From assembly GCA_005882765.1 (NCBI GenBank), contig VBDV01000038.1, forward strand, positions 1 through 35,703: a DNA stretch of 35,703 bases, written 5' to 3'. The DNA is from Chloroflexota bacterium. GTDB lineage: Bacteria; Chloroflexota; Limnocylindria; P2-11E. Below, one piece after another: positions 16,112 to 26,320 of the stretch; position 1 is the first letter of the stretch; each line of letters starts with the position of its first letter. The notes below the pieces were generated by a model. That model saw only the letters and a program-made list of their open reading frames with translations, was not told the origin of the DNA and did not search any database. Made by a program: the position numbers and the translations under genes.

Positions 16112-16132
16112 CCCGGCTCTTTGAGCCGGGCC
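16112..16132. terminator. Hairpin terminator between convergent genes
   Basis: GCCCGGCTC and GAGCCGGGC form a 9-bp perfect stem with a TTT loop, followed by CTCGTTCTCT on the plus strand. It lies 30 bases after the SdrB-like stop and 24 bases before the stop of the convergent subtilase, so it may serve both directions. The T-tract is poor, as is common in high-GC genomes. Confidence 0.75.
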
Positions 16133-16155
16133 TCGTTCTCTAATGCGAGAGTTGT

Positions 16156-17784
16156 CTAGGGCGCCGGGTAGCTGATCGTCAGCGAGAAGGAGCTCTGCGC
16201 CGTACCGCTCACCACGATCTGCGCCGTGCCGGCCGGCAGGACGAAGCTCAGACTCAACGGGCTTCCGCCCGTCTGAGTCAGCAGGACACTTCCGCTCGCC
16301 GAGTAGACGGTTACGGTCAACGGGGCCGTCTTCGAGAAGGTGAGAGTCCCTGACGCCGTCCCAGCGCCGGACATCAGAGTGAACGACCGTGAAGGGTTCT
16401 TATTCGTCACCGCTCCGCTCAGGGTCGTCGATACCTCGGTCGTAGCCGGAGCGGGCGTCGGCGTTGGCGCTGGGGTGGGCGAGGGCGCAACCGTCGGTGT
16501 TGGCGCGGGCGTCGGGCTAACCGTCGGCGCGGGCGTCGCGGTCGGCGCAGGGGCTGACGCGCCGAGCGCGAGCAAAGCCGCGTACGCGTCAACCCGGCCA
16601 TATGCGACAGGCGCGCCGATTTTCAGCGCGGTCGTCTCGAGCGCGGCTTCAACGGCGGTGTTCGTGGCGGTGCCCACGTAAGACAGCGCGAGTCCCGCGA
16701 TGCCCGCTACGGCCGGCGCAGCCGCGGACGTCCCGCAGAAGGAACCGAACCAGCCGGATCGCCCGGTCGTGTAGCTGCAACCGGGGGCCGCGACCTTGAC
16801 CCACGAGCCGTAGCTGGACCACGCGTACAAGGCGTCGTTCGGGTCGGTCCCGGCGACCCCAAGTACCTCGGGATACGCCGCCGGATACGTCTGGGTCGCG
16901 GTGCCGCTGTTGCCGGCGGCCGCGACGAGGACGACCCCTTTGGAGTGGGCGTATTGAACCGCGCTCAGGAGCGTGCTCGTGCCGGTGGTGCCGCTGAGGC
17001 TCATGCTGATGACCCGCGCGCCGTGGTCGGTCGCCCAGATGATCCCCGAGGCGACGTTGGCAGTCGTGCCCGTCCCGTCCGCGCCCAGGACCTTCACCGG
17101 CATCAGCGAACAGTGCCAGCAGTACGACGCGATGCCGATGGAGTTGTTACTCGTAGCGCCAGCGACCCCCGCGGCCCACGTACCGTGGCCGTTGTCATCG
17201 GTCGCATCCGAGCTCCCGTTCAGTACGTTGTATCCAGCCACGAGGTTTGCCTGAAGATCTGGCTGCATGAGGTCGACGCCCGTGTCGAGGGATGCGATCA
17301 CGACGCCGGAGGATCCCTGGGTCATGTCCCACGCGAGATTGGTGCGTGTCTTGATCTCCGACCATTCGTTTGGCCACCAGTAGTCGTTCGGAGTTGTGCC
17401 GGTCGCACTGACCGAAAAGTCACGCTCGACGAGTTCGACCCGAGCGTCGCTCGCGAGCTCCCGCCCGATCGCATCTTCCGATCCGGGCGGAACCGAAACG
17501 ACATGGAGGCGCAGCGCCCCGATCTCAGCCTTCTTTGCCGCACCATGGGATTTCTCGAGGGCGTCCGACGCCGCGGCCTGCACGCCGGCGTAATAGCGGA
17601 CGAGCAGCTGGCCGGGAACCGCCTTCGACGAGGGCGAGGACGTGACCGCGGCGACCACCGCGGCGGGCGGCGGCGTGACCGGTGCGTGCACCGGGGCGGC
17701 TCCGGGAACGGCAGCTCCGATCATCGAGCCGATCCCTATCGCGAATTGGACAACCGCTTTTGCGAGCCCGGCAAGCCATTCCAT
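16156..17784 (-). CDS. Secreted subtilisin-like serine protease (S8)
   Basis: This is a secreted S8 subtilase of 542 aa, read from the ATG at 17784; an open frame to 17871 adds residues that do not look coding. The hydrophobic N-terminus (4-35) would direct export. An I9-like propeptide (about 55-125, PGQLLVRYYAG through ELVERDFSV) precedes the catalytic domain. The triad is intact: D167 (SLDTGVD), H200 (NGHGT), S353 (CGTSAAAP), with oxyanion N292 (AAAGNSG). A Pro/Thr linker (about 417-455) leads to a beta-rich C-terminal domain of about 85 aa resembling pre-peptidase C-terminal domains. It is convergent with the SdrB-like gene and lies next to the pilin gene. Processing of neighbouring surface proteins is a plausible role but unproven. 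Confidence 0.92.
   Translation of the reverse strand: MEWLAGLAKAVVQFAIGIGSMIGAAVPGAAPVHAPVTPPPAAVVAAVTSSPSSKAVPGQLLVRYYAGVQAAASDALEKSHGAAKKAEIGALRLHVVSVPPGSEDAIGRELASDARVELVERDFSVSATGTTPNDYWWPNEWSEIKTRTNLAWDMTQGSSGVVIASLDTGVDLMQPDLQANLVAGYNVLNGSSDATDDNGHGTWAAGVAGATSNNSIGIASYCWHCSLMPVKVLGADGTGTTANVASGIIWATDHGARVISMSLSGTTGTSTLLSAVQYAHSKGVVLVAAAGNSGTATQTYPAAYPEVLGVAGTDPNDALYAWSSYGSWVKVAAPGCSYTTGRSGWFGSFCGTSAAAPAVAGIAGLALSYVGTATNTAVEAALETTALKIGAPVAYGRVDAYAALLALGASAPAPTATPAPTVSPTPAPTPTVAPSPTPAPTPTPAPATTEVSTTLSGAVTNKNPSRSFTLMSGAGTASGTLTFSKTAPLTVTVYSASGSVLLTQTGGSPLSLSFVLPAGTAQIVVSGTAQSSFSLTISYPAP
16443..16557 (-). repeat. Low-complexity Pro/Thr/Ala linker repeat
   Basis: Short degenerate repeats of the type GGCGCxGGxGTCGG (plus strand) encode a PTPAPTPT-like linker in the subtilase. 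Such linkers separate catalytic and cell-wall or substrate-binding domains in secreted enzymes. Slippage could vary its length. Confidence 0.7.
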
Positions 17785-18121
17785 TGGATCCGCAGTCCCT
17801 TCGCGCCGAGCTCGTAGTCCCGATGCGCTCGGCTGTGCGCTGCGTAGGTAACCCGAACGAGCGACCGGCATGAACCGTCACTTTCGTCGTGGCGACTCAA
17901 CCAAATGGGGGAGGACCAGTACTGCCATTCGCAAAAATGGGCCGAAAACGGTGCGCCGCGCTCGCGTCAAGGCAGGACTTTTTGCCGACGCCCGCTGTCA
18001 GAAACCGGCTCGGCGTCACTTTGCCGCCATCGGGAGACCGGACAAGTACTGGTTTCCTGGAATTGCCCGGTTCCTTGAGCCGGGAAAGAATCGTCGGGTA
18101 GACCAGCGAAAGGGGGGTGGG
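17785..18121. promoter_or_regulatory. 337-base divergent intergenic region upstream of the pilin gene
   Basis: This region lies between the subtilase (minus) and the Flp pilin (plus). Immediately before the pilin GTG is a strongly purine-rich AAAGGGGGGTGGG that acts as its ribosome-binding site. A weak TTGAGC / TAGACC pair with an 18-base spacer (18075-18104) is the best promoter guess for the pilin, but it is far from consensus. A CCCGG/CCGGG stem overlaps it. I recognise no riboswitch. An open frame upstream of the pilin start (from 17870) does not read as protein. Confidence 0.4.
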
Positions 18122-18280
18122 GTGGACCTTCGCAGTTTCATGTATGACGAGACGGGCCAGGGGCTCGTCGAGTACGCACTGATCATCGCCGTGATCGCGG
18201 TGGCGGTCATCGTCGCCATGCTCTTCTTGCAGGATCAGCTGACGAACGTCTTCACGAACATCGGGAACAACCTGACGTAG
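18122..18280 (+). CDS. flp: Flp/Fap-type major pilin
   Basis: This is a 52-aa Flp prepilin, the subunit of the Tad pilus fibre. Translation is read from the GTG at 18122 because a strong purine-rich ribosome site lies directly upstream and the result matches the family's length. The leader (MDLRSFMYDETG) ends in the Gly expected at the cleavage site (G12). The mature pilin begins QGLVEYALI with the invariant Glu at +5 and the following Tyr, then a hydrophobic helix (about 19-36) and a short polar tail. The peptidase that would cut it (TadV) is not in this window. The gene is separated from the tad operon and lies on the opposite strand between two subtilase genes. A strong hairpin follows its stop. 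Confidence 0.93.
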   Translation: MDLRSFMYDETGQGLVEYALIIAVIAVAVIVAMLFLQDQLTNVFTNIGNNLT

Positions 18281-18287
18281 GAGGGCC

Positions 18288-18317
18288 GGGCCTGCGTTGC
18301 ACCTGCAGCGCGGGCCC
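18288..18317 (+). terminator. Long hairpin after the pilin gene
   Basis: GGGCCTGCGTTGCA and TGCAGCGCGGGCCC pair over up to 14 positions with two G-T wobbles and a very small loop. The hairpin starts 8 bases after the pilin stop. The following GTTCGCTCC is only weakly T-rich. It probably terminates or stabilises the abundant pilin mRNA. Confidence 0.7.
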
Positions 18318-18345
18318 GTTCGCTCCGGCGGTCCCCGGTCCACGT

Positions 18346-18363
18346 GTACCGTCTTCTCGGTAC
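18346..18363. other. Perfect 6-bp hairpin/dyad between pilin and giant subtilase
   Basis: GTACCG-TCTTCT-CGGTAC is an exact inverted repeat in the 173-base gap before the giant subtilase. It may be a second transcript-end hairpin or a regulator site. The rest of this gap shows nothing I can name. Confidence 0.35.
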
Positions 18364-18453
18364 TGGCGCGCTCCGCTACCTCATTTCCCTACTACCTGAT
18401 CCAAATGACCGCTCCTAAGTTGACGGTGGGTCACGCTCGCGACGCAGGGATGG

Positions 18454-21400
18454 GTGGGGAAAGTGGGTTCCACACGTCAACGTTCAACGCTCGCGCTCCT
18501 CATGCTCGGCGCACTTCTCTTCGCAATGGCAATGTCGCTCCTGGCCGGACAGAGCGCCGGCGCGACGCCTACCGATAACGGCAGCTCGCAGCCTCTTGTC
18601 CCAGTCCTTATCAAATTCCACTCGAACGCGAGCGCTGCCGACATCGACGATGCGATTCACGGGAACGGCGGCATCGTCACGAATGACCTCAAGCAGATCC
18701 GGACCAAGGTCGTCCACGTTCCCGCGAACGCGCGCGATCGCATCCTCGCGGCGTTGGCGAAGCACCCCGCGGTTGAACGCGCGACGGCCCCGATAAAGCT
18801 GTCGCGAGCCGGAACGCCGAGCGACCCCGCCTACTCGCAGCAGTGGGCGCTCCCGAAGATCGCATGGGATCAGGCTTACGGGAACGTCGCGATCTCCGGA
18901 CACGCGACGATCGCGGTCCTCGACACGGGTATCGACGCCACGCACCCCGATCTCACGGGACGCGTCGTCGCCGGCGCGAGCTTCACCGGCGGCGATCCGA
19001 ACACCGACCCGAATGGTCATGGCACCGCGCTCGCCGGAATCGCAGCAGCGAACGTGAACGATGGGATCGGGATGGCCGGCGTTGCGTACGCCGGTACCGA
19101 CCTGTCGTCGGTTCAAGTGCTGCAGGCCGATGGCACCGGATACGACAGCGACGTCGTGGCCGGCGTGCTGTGGGCCGCGGACAACGGCGCGAGTGTCATC
19201 CTCATGGGCTTTAGCAGCGCGGACTACTCGTTCGCGCTCGCCGATGCGATCGCATACGCGTGGGGCAGGGGCGCGGTGCTCATCGCCGCGACGGGAAATG
19301 ACGGCTCGAGTGGATACACATATCCCGCGGGGACGCCTTACGTAGTCGGCGTCGCCGCGACAGATCAGGACGACGTGGCCGCGTCGTCGAGCAACACCGG
19401 GAGCGCCCTCATCGGCGCTCCCGGCGTTGGGATCTACACGACCCAGCCCGGTGGCGCGTACGCGACGTTCTCAGGAACGTCGGCGGCAGCTGCGCACGCC
19501 GCTGGTCTCGCTGCGCTTCTGCGAGCGAGCGGCTCCGACAATTCAGCGATCGCGAGCAAGCTGCGGACGGGCGCGGATGCCACCGGCGTGCTCCCGCGGA
19601 TGAACGTCGCGAACTCTTTTGCCGCGGATGCTTCGTTGCCTGCGCCAGCCGGCACGCCGGCGGGTGGTGTTCCAAACCCCATCTATACGGCTGCGGCAAT
19701 GAAGTACACGGCCGCGATTTCGGCGGCCGGTCTTGGCGGGGGCGCGACGACCGTCGCCTACACGCTCACGATCACGAACAACTCTACGAACAATGAAGTG
19801 CTGGGGTCGAGCAATGTCACGATCCCGGCCGGCTACTCGAGCCTCGTCCTTGGCTCGGTGACCGTCTCAGCAGGCAAAGTCTGGACCGCGACTCTCGTGG
19901 GCGGCACGATCCAGCTGCGGAGTAGCGCCGCCAACACGCTGACGCCCGGCCAGTCAGTAACCCTCGGATTCACTGCCACCAATCCATGCACAGCCGTGAC
20001 GTACCAATGGAACGGCGACGGGAAGCAGACGGTCGATTACAGCGGTGGCGGTGCCTCCAATTTCGACAGCAGCTCGACCAACACGGTCACGGTCTCGAAC
20101 AACTGCTACGAGGCGTCGATCACGCCCACAACGGCGACCGCCGGGGCAGCCTCCTTCACCTACACCCTCACAATTACGAATCGATCGTCCACGAGCCTCG
20201 GGTCGGCCAGTGCCACGGCACCGGCCGGGTACCTCAGCGTCGTCCTCGGGACGGTTGCGGGGCCAGGAAGTAAGGGTTGGACCGCCTCGCTGGCGTCCGG
20301 AGTTATCCAGCTGAGAGCAACCAACAATCAGGCTCGGCTCGACTTGAACGAATCCGTCAGCGCGATCTTCTCCGCCACAAATCCGGCGACCGTTGGCTCG
20401 TACGCATGGACGACAACGAGTAAGACCACGACCGATTTTTCAGGGACGACCACGTTCGCCCTACGTCCCGGCACGACTGACCCGACGGTCGCGATAACGG
20501 CTGGCGCAGCAGCGCGTCTGCGCCTTGTTCAGCAGCCAACGAGCGCGACATACGGAAACACGATCGGTCCGTCGGTCACGGTTGAGATCGTCGACGCGAA
20601 CAACAACCGCATCACAAATGACAACAGCACACAGGTGAGCCTGTCCTTGGGCACAAACCCGACCGGCGCGTCCTTGAGCGGCGGCGGAGCGCAAGCGGCC
20701 TCGAGTGGGCTCGCCACGTTCGGTGGCCTCTCAATCAACAAGGTCGGGACTGGCTACACCTTGGCCGCATCAAGCAACCCGAGCCTCACGGGCGCAACGA
20801 GCCCTGCCTTTGACATCACAGCTCGCGCGATCACCGTCACAGCCACGGCCGACTCGAGGACGTACAACGGCACGAACAACTCCTCGGGTGTGCCAGCCAT
20901 GACGTCGGGTAGCCTCGCCAGCGGCGATACGGCGAGCCTGACGCAGACTTTTGATTCCAGGAACGTCGGCACGACTCGCGTGATCACGCCCGCAATTAGT
21001 TTCACAAGCGGGAGCGTCTCGAACTACGCCCTGACGCTCGTTACCAAGACCAATCAGACAATCACCCCGCGGGCGCTCACCGTGAGCGCCAGCGGGCTGA
21101 ATCGGGTCTACGACGGCACTACCGCGGCCACGGTGACGCTCTCCGACAACCGGGTCTCGGGTGACGTCTTCACCGGCGGCTTCACCACTGCCGCCTTCAA
21201 TAACAAGAACGTCGGCATCGGCAAGGCAGTCTCGGTCTCCGGGATCTCCATCAGCGGGACCGACGCCGGCAACTACACCTTCAACACCACCGCATTGACC
21301 AGCGCCGACATCACCCCGCGGGCGCTCACCATCACGGCTGCCGGGGTGAACAAGGTCTACGACAGCACCACCGCGGCCACGGTGACCCTCTCCGACAACC

Positions 21401-21792
21401 GGGTCTCTGGTGACGTCTTCACCGACAGCTACACCGCTGCCGCCTTTGCCGACAAGAACGTCGCCAACGGCAACACCGTCAGCGCGAGCGGCATATCGAT
21501 CAGCGGCCACAGTCACGCTGAGCGACGACCGGGTCAGCGGCGACGTCTTCACCGACACGTACACCACGGCCACTTTCGCCGACAAGAACGTCGCCAGCGG
21601 CAAGACGGTCACCGTGAGCGGGATCTCGATCAGCGGGACCGACGCGGCCAACTACACCTTCAACACCGCCGCCTCGACGACCGCCGAGATCACCGCCCGG
21701 ACGCTGCATCTGAGCGCGACCGGGGTGAACAAGATCTACGACGGCACGACCGCGGCCACGGTGACCCTGAGCGACGACCGGGTGGCAGGTGA
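18454..21792 (+). CDS. Giant subtilase-YDG repeat protein, N-terminal part (frameshifted at about 21505)
   Basis: This is the 5' part of a giant secreted protein. A signal peptide (about 11-37) is followed by an I9-like propeptide (about 48-118) and an S8 protease domain. The triad is intact: D157 (VLDTGID), H189 (NGHGT), S343 (SGTSAAAAH), with N282 (TGNDG). Two DUF11-like beta modules follow (about 415-690), then a beta domain (about 690-795) and the first YDG repeats, which start at about residue 795. True homology in this frame stops at 21507; codons after that are out-of-frame repeat up to the TGA at 21790. The downstream frame carries the continuation, so this is either a broken gene, an assembly error or a phase-variable gene. 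The start is GTG at 18454 or GTG at 18463; neither has a decisive ribosome site. Confidence 0.85.
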   Translation: MGKVGSTRQRSTLALLMLGALLFAMAMSLLAGQSAGATPTDNGSSQPLVPVLIKFHSNASAADIDDAIHGNGGIVTNDLKQIRTKVVHVPANARDRILAALAKHPAVERATAPIKLSRAGTPSDPAYSQQWALPKIAWDQAYGNVAISGHATIAVLDTGIDATHPDLTGRVVAGASFTGGDPNTDPNGHGTALAGIAAANVNDGIGMAGVAYAGTDLSSVQVLQADGTGYDSDVVAGVLWAADNGASVILMGFSSADYSFALADAIAYAWGRGAVLIAATGNDGSSGYTYPAGTPYVVGVAATDQDDVAASSSNTGSALIGAPGVGIYTTQPGGAYATFSGTSAAAAHAAGLAALLRASGSDNSAIASKLRTGADATGVLPRMNVANSFAADASLPAPAGTPAGGVPNPIYTAAAMKYTAAISAAGLGGGATTVAYTLTITNNSTNNEVLGSSNVTIPAGYSSLVLGSVTVSAGKVWTATLVGGTIQLRSSAANTLTPGQSVTLGFTATNPCTAVTYQWNGDGKQTVDYSGGGASNFDSSSTNTVTVSNNCYEASITPTTATAGAASFTYTLTITNRSSTSLGSASATAPAGYLSVVLGTVAGPGSKGWTASLASGVIQLRATNNQARLDLNESVSAIFSATNPATVGSYAWTTTSKTTTDFSGTTTFALRPGTTDPTVAITAGAAARLRLVQQPTSATYGNTIGPSVTVEIVDANNNRITNDNSTQVSLSLGTNPTGASLSGGGAQAASSGLATFGGLSINKVGTGYTLAASSNPSLTGATSPAFDITARAITVTATADSRTYNGTNNSSGVPAMTSGSLASGDTASLTQTFDSRNVGTTRVITPAISFTSGSVSNYALTLVTKTNQTITPRALTVSASGLNRVYDGTTAATVTLSDNRVSGDVFTGGFTTAAFNNKNVGIGKAVSVSGISISGTDAGNYTFNTTALTSADITPRALTITAAGVNKVYDSTTAATVTLSDNRVSGDVFTDSYTAAAFADKNVANGNTVSASGISISGHSHAERRPGQRRRLHRHVHHGHFRRQERRQRQDGHRERDLDQRDRRGQLHLQHRRLDDRRDHRPDAASERDRGEQDLRRHDRGHGDPERRPGGR

Positions 21793-24700
21793 CATCGTCG
21801 CCGACAGCCACACCGCTGCCGCATTTGCCGACAAGAACGTCACCAACGGCAAAACGGTCAGCGTGAGCGGCATCGCGATCAGCGGCACCGACGCTCGCAA
21901 CTACACCTTCAACACCACCGCGACTACTACCGCCGACATCACCGCGCGGGGGCTGACCGTCTCGGCCCATGGCATCAACAAGGTCTACGACGGCGGCACG
22001 ACGGCCACGGTGACCTTGAGCGACGACAGGGTGTCAGGCGATGTGTTCACCGACAGTTACACCGCGGCCAGCTTCGCCGACAAGAACGTCGGAACCGCGA
22101 AGGCGGTCTCAGTAAGCGGCATCTCGATCGCCGGCACCGACGCCTCGAACTACACCTTCAACACCACCGCCACGACGACCGCCGACATCACCACCCGGAC
22201 GCTGCACGTCACTGCCACCGGGGTGAACAAGGTCTACGACGGCACGACCACCGCCACGGCCACCTTGAGCGACGACCGGGTCGCAGGTGACGTCTTCGGC
22301 GGCAGCTACACCTTGGCGAGCTTCGCCGACAAGAACGTCGGCACGGCCAAGACTGTGAGCGTCAGCGGCATCTCCATCAGCGGGACCGACGCCGCCAACT
22401 ACGCCTTCAACACCAGCGCGTCGACGAGCGCCGACATCACCGCCCGGACGCTTCACGTCAGCGCCACTGGACTGAGCAACGTGTACGACGGCACGACCGC
22501 CGCGACGGTCACCTTGAGCGACGACCGGATGTCAGGTGACATCCTCGCCGACAGCTACACCGCTGCCGCATTTGCCGACAAGAACGTTGCCAACGGCAAG
22601 ACGGTCAGCGTGAGCGGCGTCGCGATCAGCGGCACCGACGCCGGCAACTACACCTTCAACACCACCGCATCGACGAGCGCGGATATCACCGCTCGTACGT
22701 TGCATGTCAGCGTCACTGGAGTGAACAAGGTCTACGACGGCACGACCACCGCCACGGTCACTCTGAGCGACGACCGGGTCGCAGGTGACGTCTTCAGCAC
22801 GAGCTACAGCTCGGCGAGCTTCGCCGACAAGAATGTCGGCACGGGGAAGGCGGTCGCGGTCTCCGGCATCTCGATCAGCGGGACCGATGCCGGCAACTAC
22901 ACCTTCAACAACACCGCATCGGCCAGCGCCGACATCGCCGCCCGGACGCTGCACGTCAGCGCCACCGGGGTCAACAGGGTCTACGACGGCAGCACCGCGG
23001 CCGCAGCCACGCTGAGCGACGACCGGGTCAGCGGTGACGTCTTCAGCACGAGCTACGCCGCGGCGAGCTTCGCCGACAAGAACGTCGGCACGGCGAAGAC
23101 AGTCTCGGTCTCCGGCATCTCGATCAGCGGCACCGACGCCCCGAACTACACCTTCAACGCCACTGCCACGACGACCGCCGACATCACCCCACGCGGGCTG
23201 ACCGTCTCGGCCCACGGCATCAACAAGGTCTACGACGGCACGACCACCGCCACGGTCACCCTGAGCGACGACCGGGTCGCGGGTGACGTCTTCAGCACGA
23301 GCTACACCTTGGCCGGCTTCGCCGACAAGAATGTCGGCACGGGGAAGGCGGTCGCGGTCTCCGGCATCTCGATCAGCGGGACCGACGCCGCCAACTACAC
23401 CTTCAACACCACCGCCTCGACCACCGCCGACATCACCGCCCGGGCGCTCGACATCAGTGCGACCAGCGATTCCAAGACATATGACGGCACCACCAGCTCG
23501 AGCGCCGCGCCGACGACGTCCGGGCTCCAGACCGGCGACACCGTCTCCGGCCTGACCCAGGCCTTCCAGTCCAAGAACGTCCTCGGCACCAATGGCAGCA
23601 CCCTCCAGGTCACCGGGTACACCGTCAACGACGGCAACGCCGGCCACAACTACACCGTGACGACGCTCACCGCGACGGGAACGATCGGCCCCAAGGACGT
23701 GAGCGGCAGCTTCACCGCGCAGAGCCGGATCTATGACGGCGCCACCGCGGCGACCGTGCTCACGCGCTCGCTCAACGGCACCATCGGCTCTGACGACGTC
23801 GCGCTCAGCGGCGGGACAGCCAGCTTCGCCGACAAGAACGTCGGGACCGTCAAGACTGTGACCCTCACCGGGGCCGCGCTCTCGGGCAGCGACGCCGCCA
23901 ACTACCTCCTCACCGGCGTGGCCACGACGACGGCGGACATCAACGCCCGGGCGCTGCACATCAGCGCCACCGCGGTGAACAAGATCTACGACGGCACGAC
24001 CACCGCAACGGTCACCTTGAGCGACGACCGGGTCTCAGGTGATGTGTTCACCGACGGCTTCACCAGTGCCACCTTCAACAACAAGAACGTCGGCACCGGC
24101 AAAACCGTGTCGGTGAGCGGGATCTCGATCAGCGGCACCGACGCGGGCAACTACACCTTCAATACCACCGCGACGGCCAGCGCCGACATCACCGCTAGGA
24201 CCCTCCACGTGACCGCCACCGGGGTGAACAAGGTCTACGACGGCGGCACGACGGCCACGGTCACGCTGAGCGACGACCGGGTGTCAGGAGATGTGTTCGC
24301 CGACACGTACACCGGTGCCACCTTCAACAACAAGAATGTCGGCACCGGCAAGGCGGTCGCGGTCTCCGGCATCTCCATCAGCGGGACCGATGCCGGCAAC
24401 TACACCTTCAACACCACCGCATTGACCAGCGCCGACATCAATGCGCGAGGGCTCACGGTCTCGGCGCACGGCATCAACAAGACCTACGACGGCACGACCG
24501 CCGCGACGGTCACCTTGAGCGACGACCGAGTCGCGGGTGACGTCTTCAGCACGAGCTACACCAGTGCCACCTTCGCCGACAAGAACGTCGGCATGGCCAA
24601 GGCCGTCTCGGTGAGCGGCATCGTGATCTCCGGCGCCGACGCCGCGAACTACACCTTCAACACCACTGCCACGACGACCGCCAACATCACGCCCAGGGCG

Positions 24701-26320
24701 CTCACCGTGTCGGCGCAGGGCATCAACAAGGTCTACGACGGCACCACTGCGGCTACGGTCACGCTCAGCGACAACCGCGTCGCCGGCGACGTCTTCAGCA
24801 CGAGCTACGCCGCGGCGAGCTTCGCCGACAAGAACGTCGGCACCGCCAAGGCGGTCGCGGTCTCCGACATCTCCATCAGCGGGACCGACGCCGGGAACTA
24901 CACCTTCAACATCACCGCCACGACCACCGCCGACATCTCCGCCGTCGGCACAGGCAAGGCGGTCGCGGTCTCCGGCATCGCCATCAACGGGACCGATGCC
25001 GCGAACTACATCTTCAATCCCACCACCTCGACCAGCGCCGACATCACCGCGCGGGCCCTTACGGTCTCGGCCGCTGGGGTAAGCCGGGTTTACGACGGCA
25101 CGACCGCCGCCACGGTGACGCTCTCCGACAACCGGGTCTCGGGCGACGTCTTCACCGACAGCTACACCAGTGCCACCTTCGCCAACAAGAACGTCGGCGC
25201 CGCCAAGACGGTCTCGGTGAGCGGGATCTCGATCAGCGGCACCGACGCCGCCAACTACACCTTCAACGCCACCGCCACGACCACCGCGGACATCACCGCC
25301 AAGCCCGCCGCGGCTACCTTCACCGCGAACAACAAGGTCTACGACGGCAATGCGACCGCGAGCTTCCTGACCAGGACGATCGCCTCAAAGGTCAATGGTG
25401 ATGGCCTCGACTTCAGCGCCAGCTCGCTCAGCTTCGCTAGCAAGAACGTCAGCACCGGCAAGACGGTCACTGCCAGCGGCATCGCGCTGACCGGCACCGA
25501 CAAAGACAACTACGCGCTCAGCTCGACGACCGCCGCGAACACCGCGGACATCACCGCCCGGGCGCTCACCCTGAGCGCCACCGGGGTGAACAAGACCTAC
25601 GACGGCACGACCGCGGCCACGGTGACGCTTTCCGACAACCGGGTCCCGGGTGATGTCTTCACCCGCGGCTACACCAGTGCCACCTTCGCGAACAAAAACG
25701 TCGCCACCACCAAGACGGTCTCGGTCAGCGGGATCTCGATCAGCGGCACCGACGCCGCCAACTACACCTTTAACATCACCACCACGACCACCGCGGACAT
25801 CACCGCTCGGCTGCTGCACGTCGGCGCCACCGGAACGAACAAGATCTACGACGGCACCACCGCGGCCGCGGTCATGCTGAGCGACGACCGGGTCGGCGGT
25901 GACGTCGTCAGCACGAGCTACACCGCGGCGAGCTTCGCCGACAAGAACGTCGGCACGGCCAAGGCCGTCTCGGTCAGCGGCACCTCGATCGCCGGCACCG
26001 ACGCCGCCAACTACAGCCTCGCCAACACCTCCGCCGCGACGACCGCCAACATCACGCGGCGCGACCTGACGGTCACGGCCACCGGGATGAACAAGGTCTA
26101 CGACGGCGCCACGGTCGCGACGGTCACCCTCACTGACAACCGCGTCGCCGGTGACGTCTTCACCGACAGCTACACGGCGGCCAGCTTCGCTGACAAGAAC
26201 GTCGGCACCGGCAAGGCCGTCTCTGTGAGCGGGATCTCGATGGCCGGCACCGACGCCGCGAACTACAACCTCACCAACACCACCGCCGCGACGACCGCCA
26301 ACGTCACCAGGCGACCAATA
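20820..26320 (+). repeat. Tandem array of about 21 YDG repeats, 249-bp period
   Basis: The lysine/arginine codon before the YDG motif recurs at 20857, 21103, 21352, 21731, 21980, 22229, 22478, 22727, 22976, 23225, 23474, 23726, 23981, 24230, 24479, 24728, 25085, 25334, 25592, 25841 and 26093. Most intervals are exactly 249 bp (83 codons), with a few of 246-258. Two intervals are anomalous: 379 (two periods minus 119) and 357 (two periods minus 141). Each unit runs from ADITxR through KVYDGTTxATVTLSDDR and FADKNVG to ISGTDAANYTFNT. The units fall into a few near-identical sub-types, which suggests recombination between them. Confidence 0.95.

Noticed and set aside
17915-18053. ACCAGTACT / AGTACTGGT distant inverted repeat upstream of the pilin
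   Set aside because: The arms are 9 bases but 120 bases apart. A match of this length within 340 bases is not rare by chance, and no other evidence supports a function.
17870-18121. N-terminal extension of the pilin reading frame
   Set aside because: An in-frame ATG at 17870 would add 84 basic residues before the leader peptide. Flp prepilins have short leaders, and a strong ribosome site lies directly before the GTG at 18122.
22532-23959. Long minus-strand open frame (475 codons) inside the repeat array; a similar one at 25385-26803
   Set aside because: They are shadows created because the 249-bp repeat is a multiple of three, so one stop-free antisense frame is copied in every unit. The products are Gly/Val/Asp/Arg-rich repeats without protein character.
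20820-26320. Regularly spaced repeats considered as a CRISPR-like or satellite array
   Set aside because: The 249-bp unit is coding throughout, in one frame, with conserved YDG motifs. There are no short repeat/spacer alternations and no cas genes.
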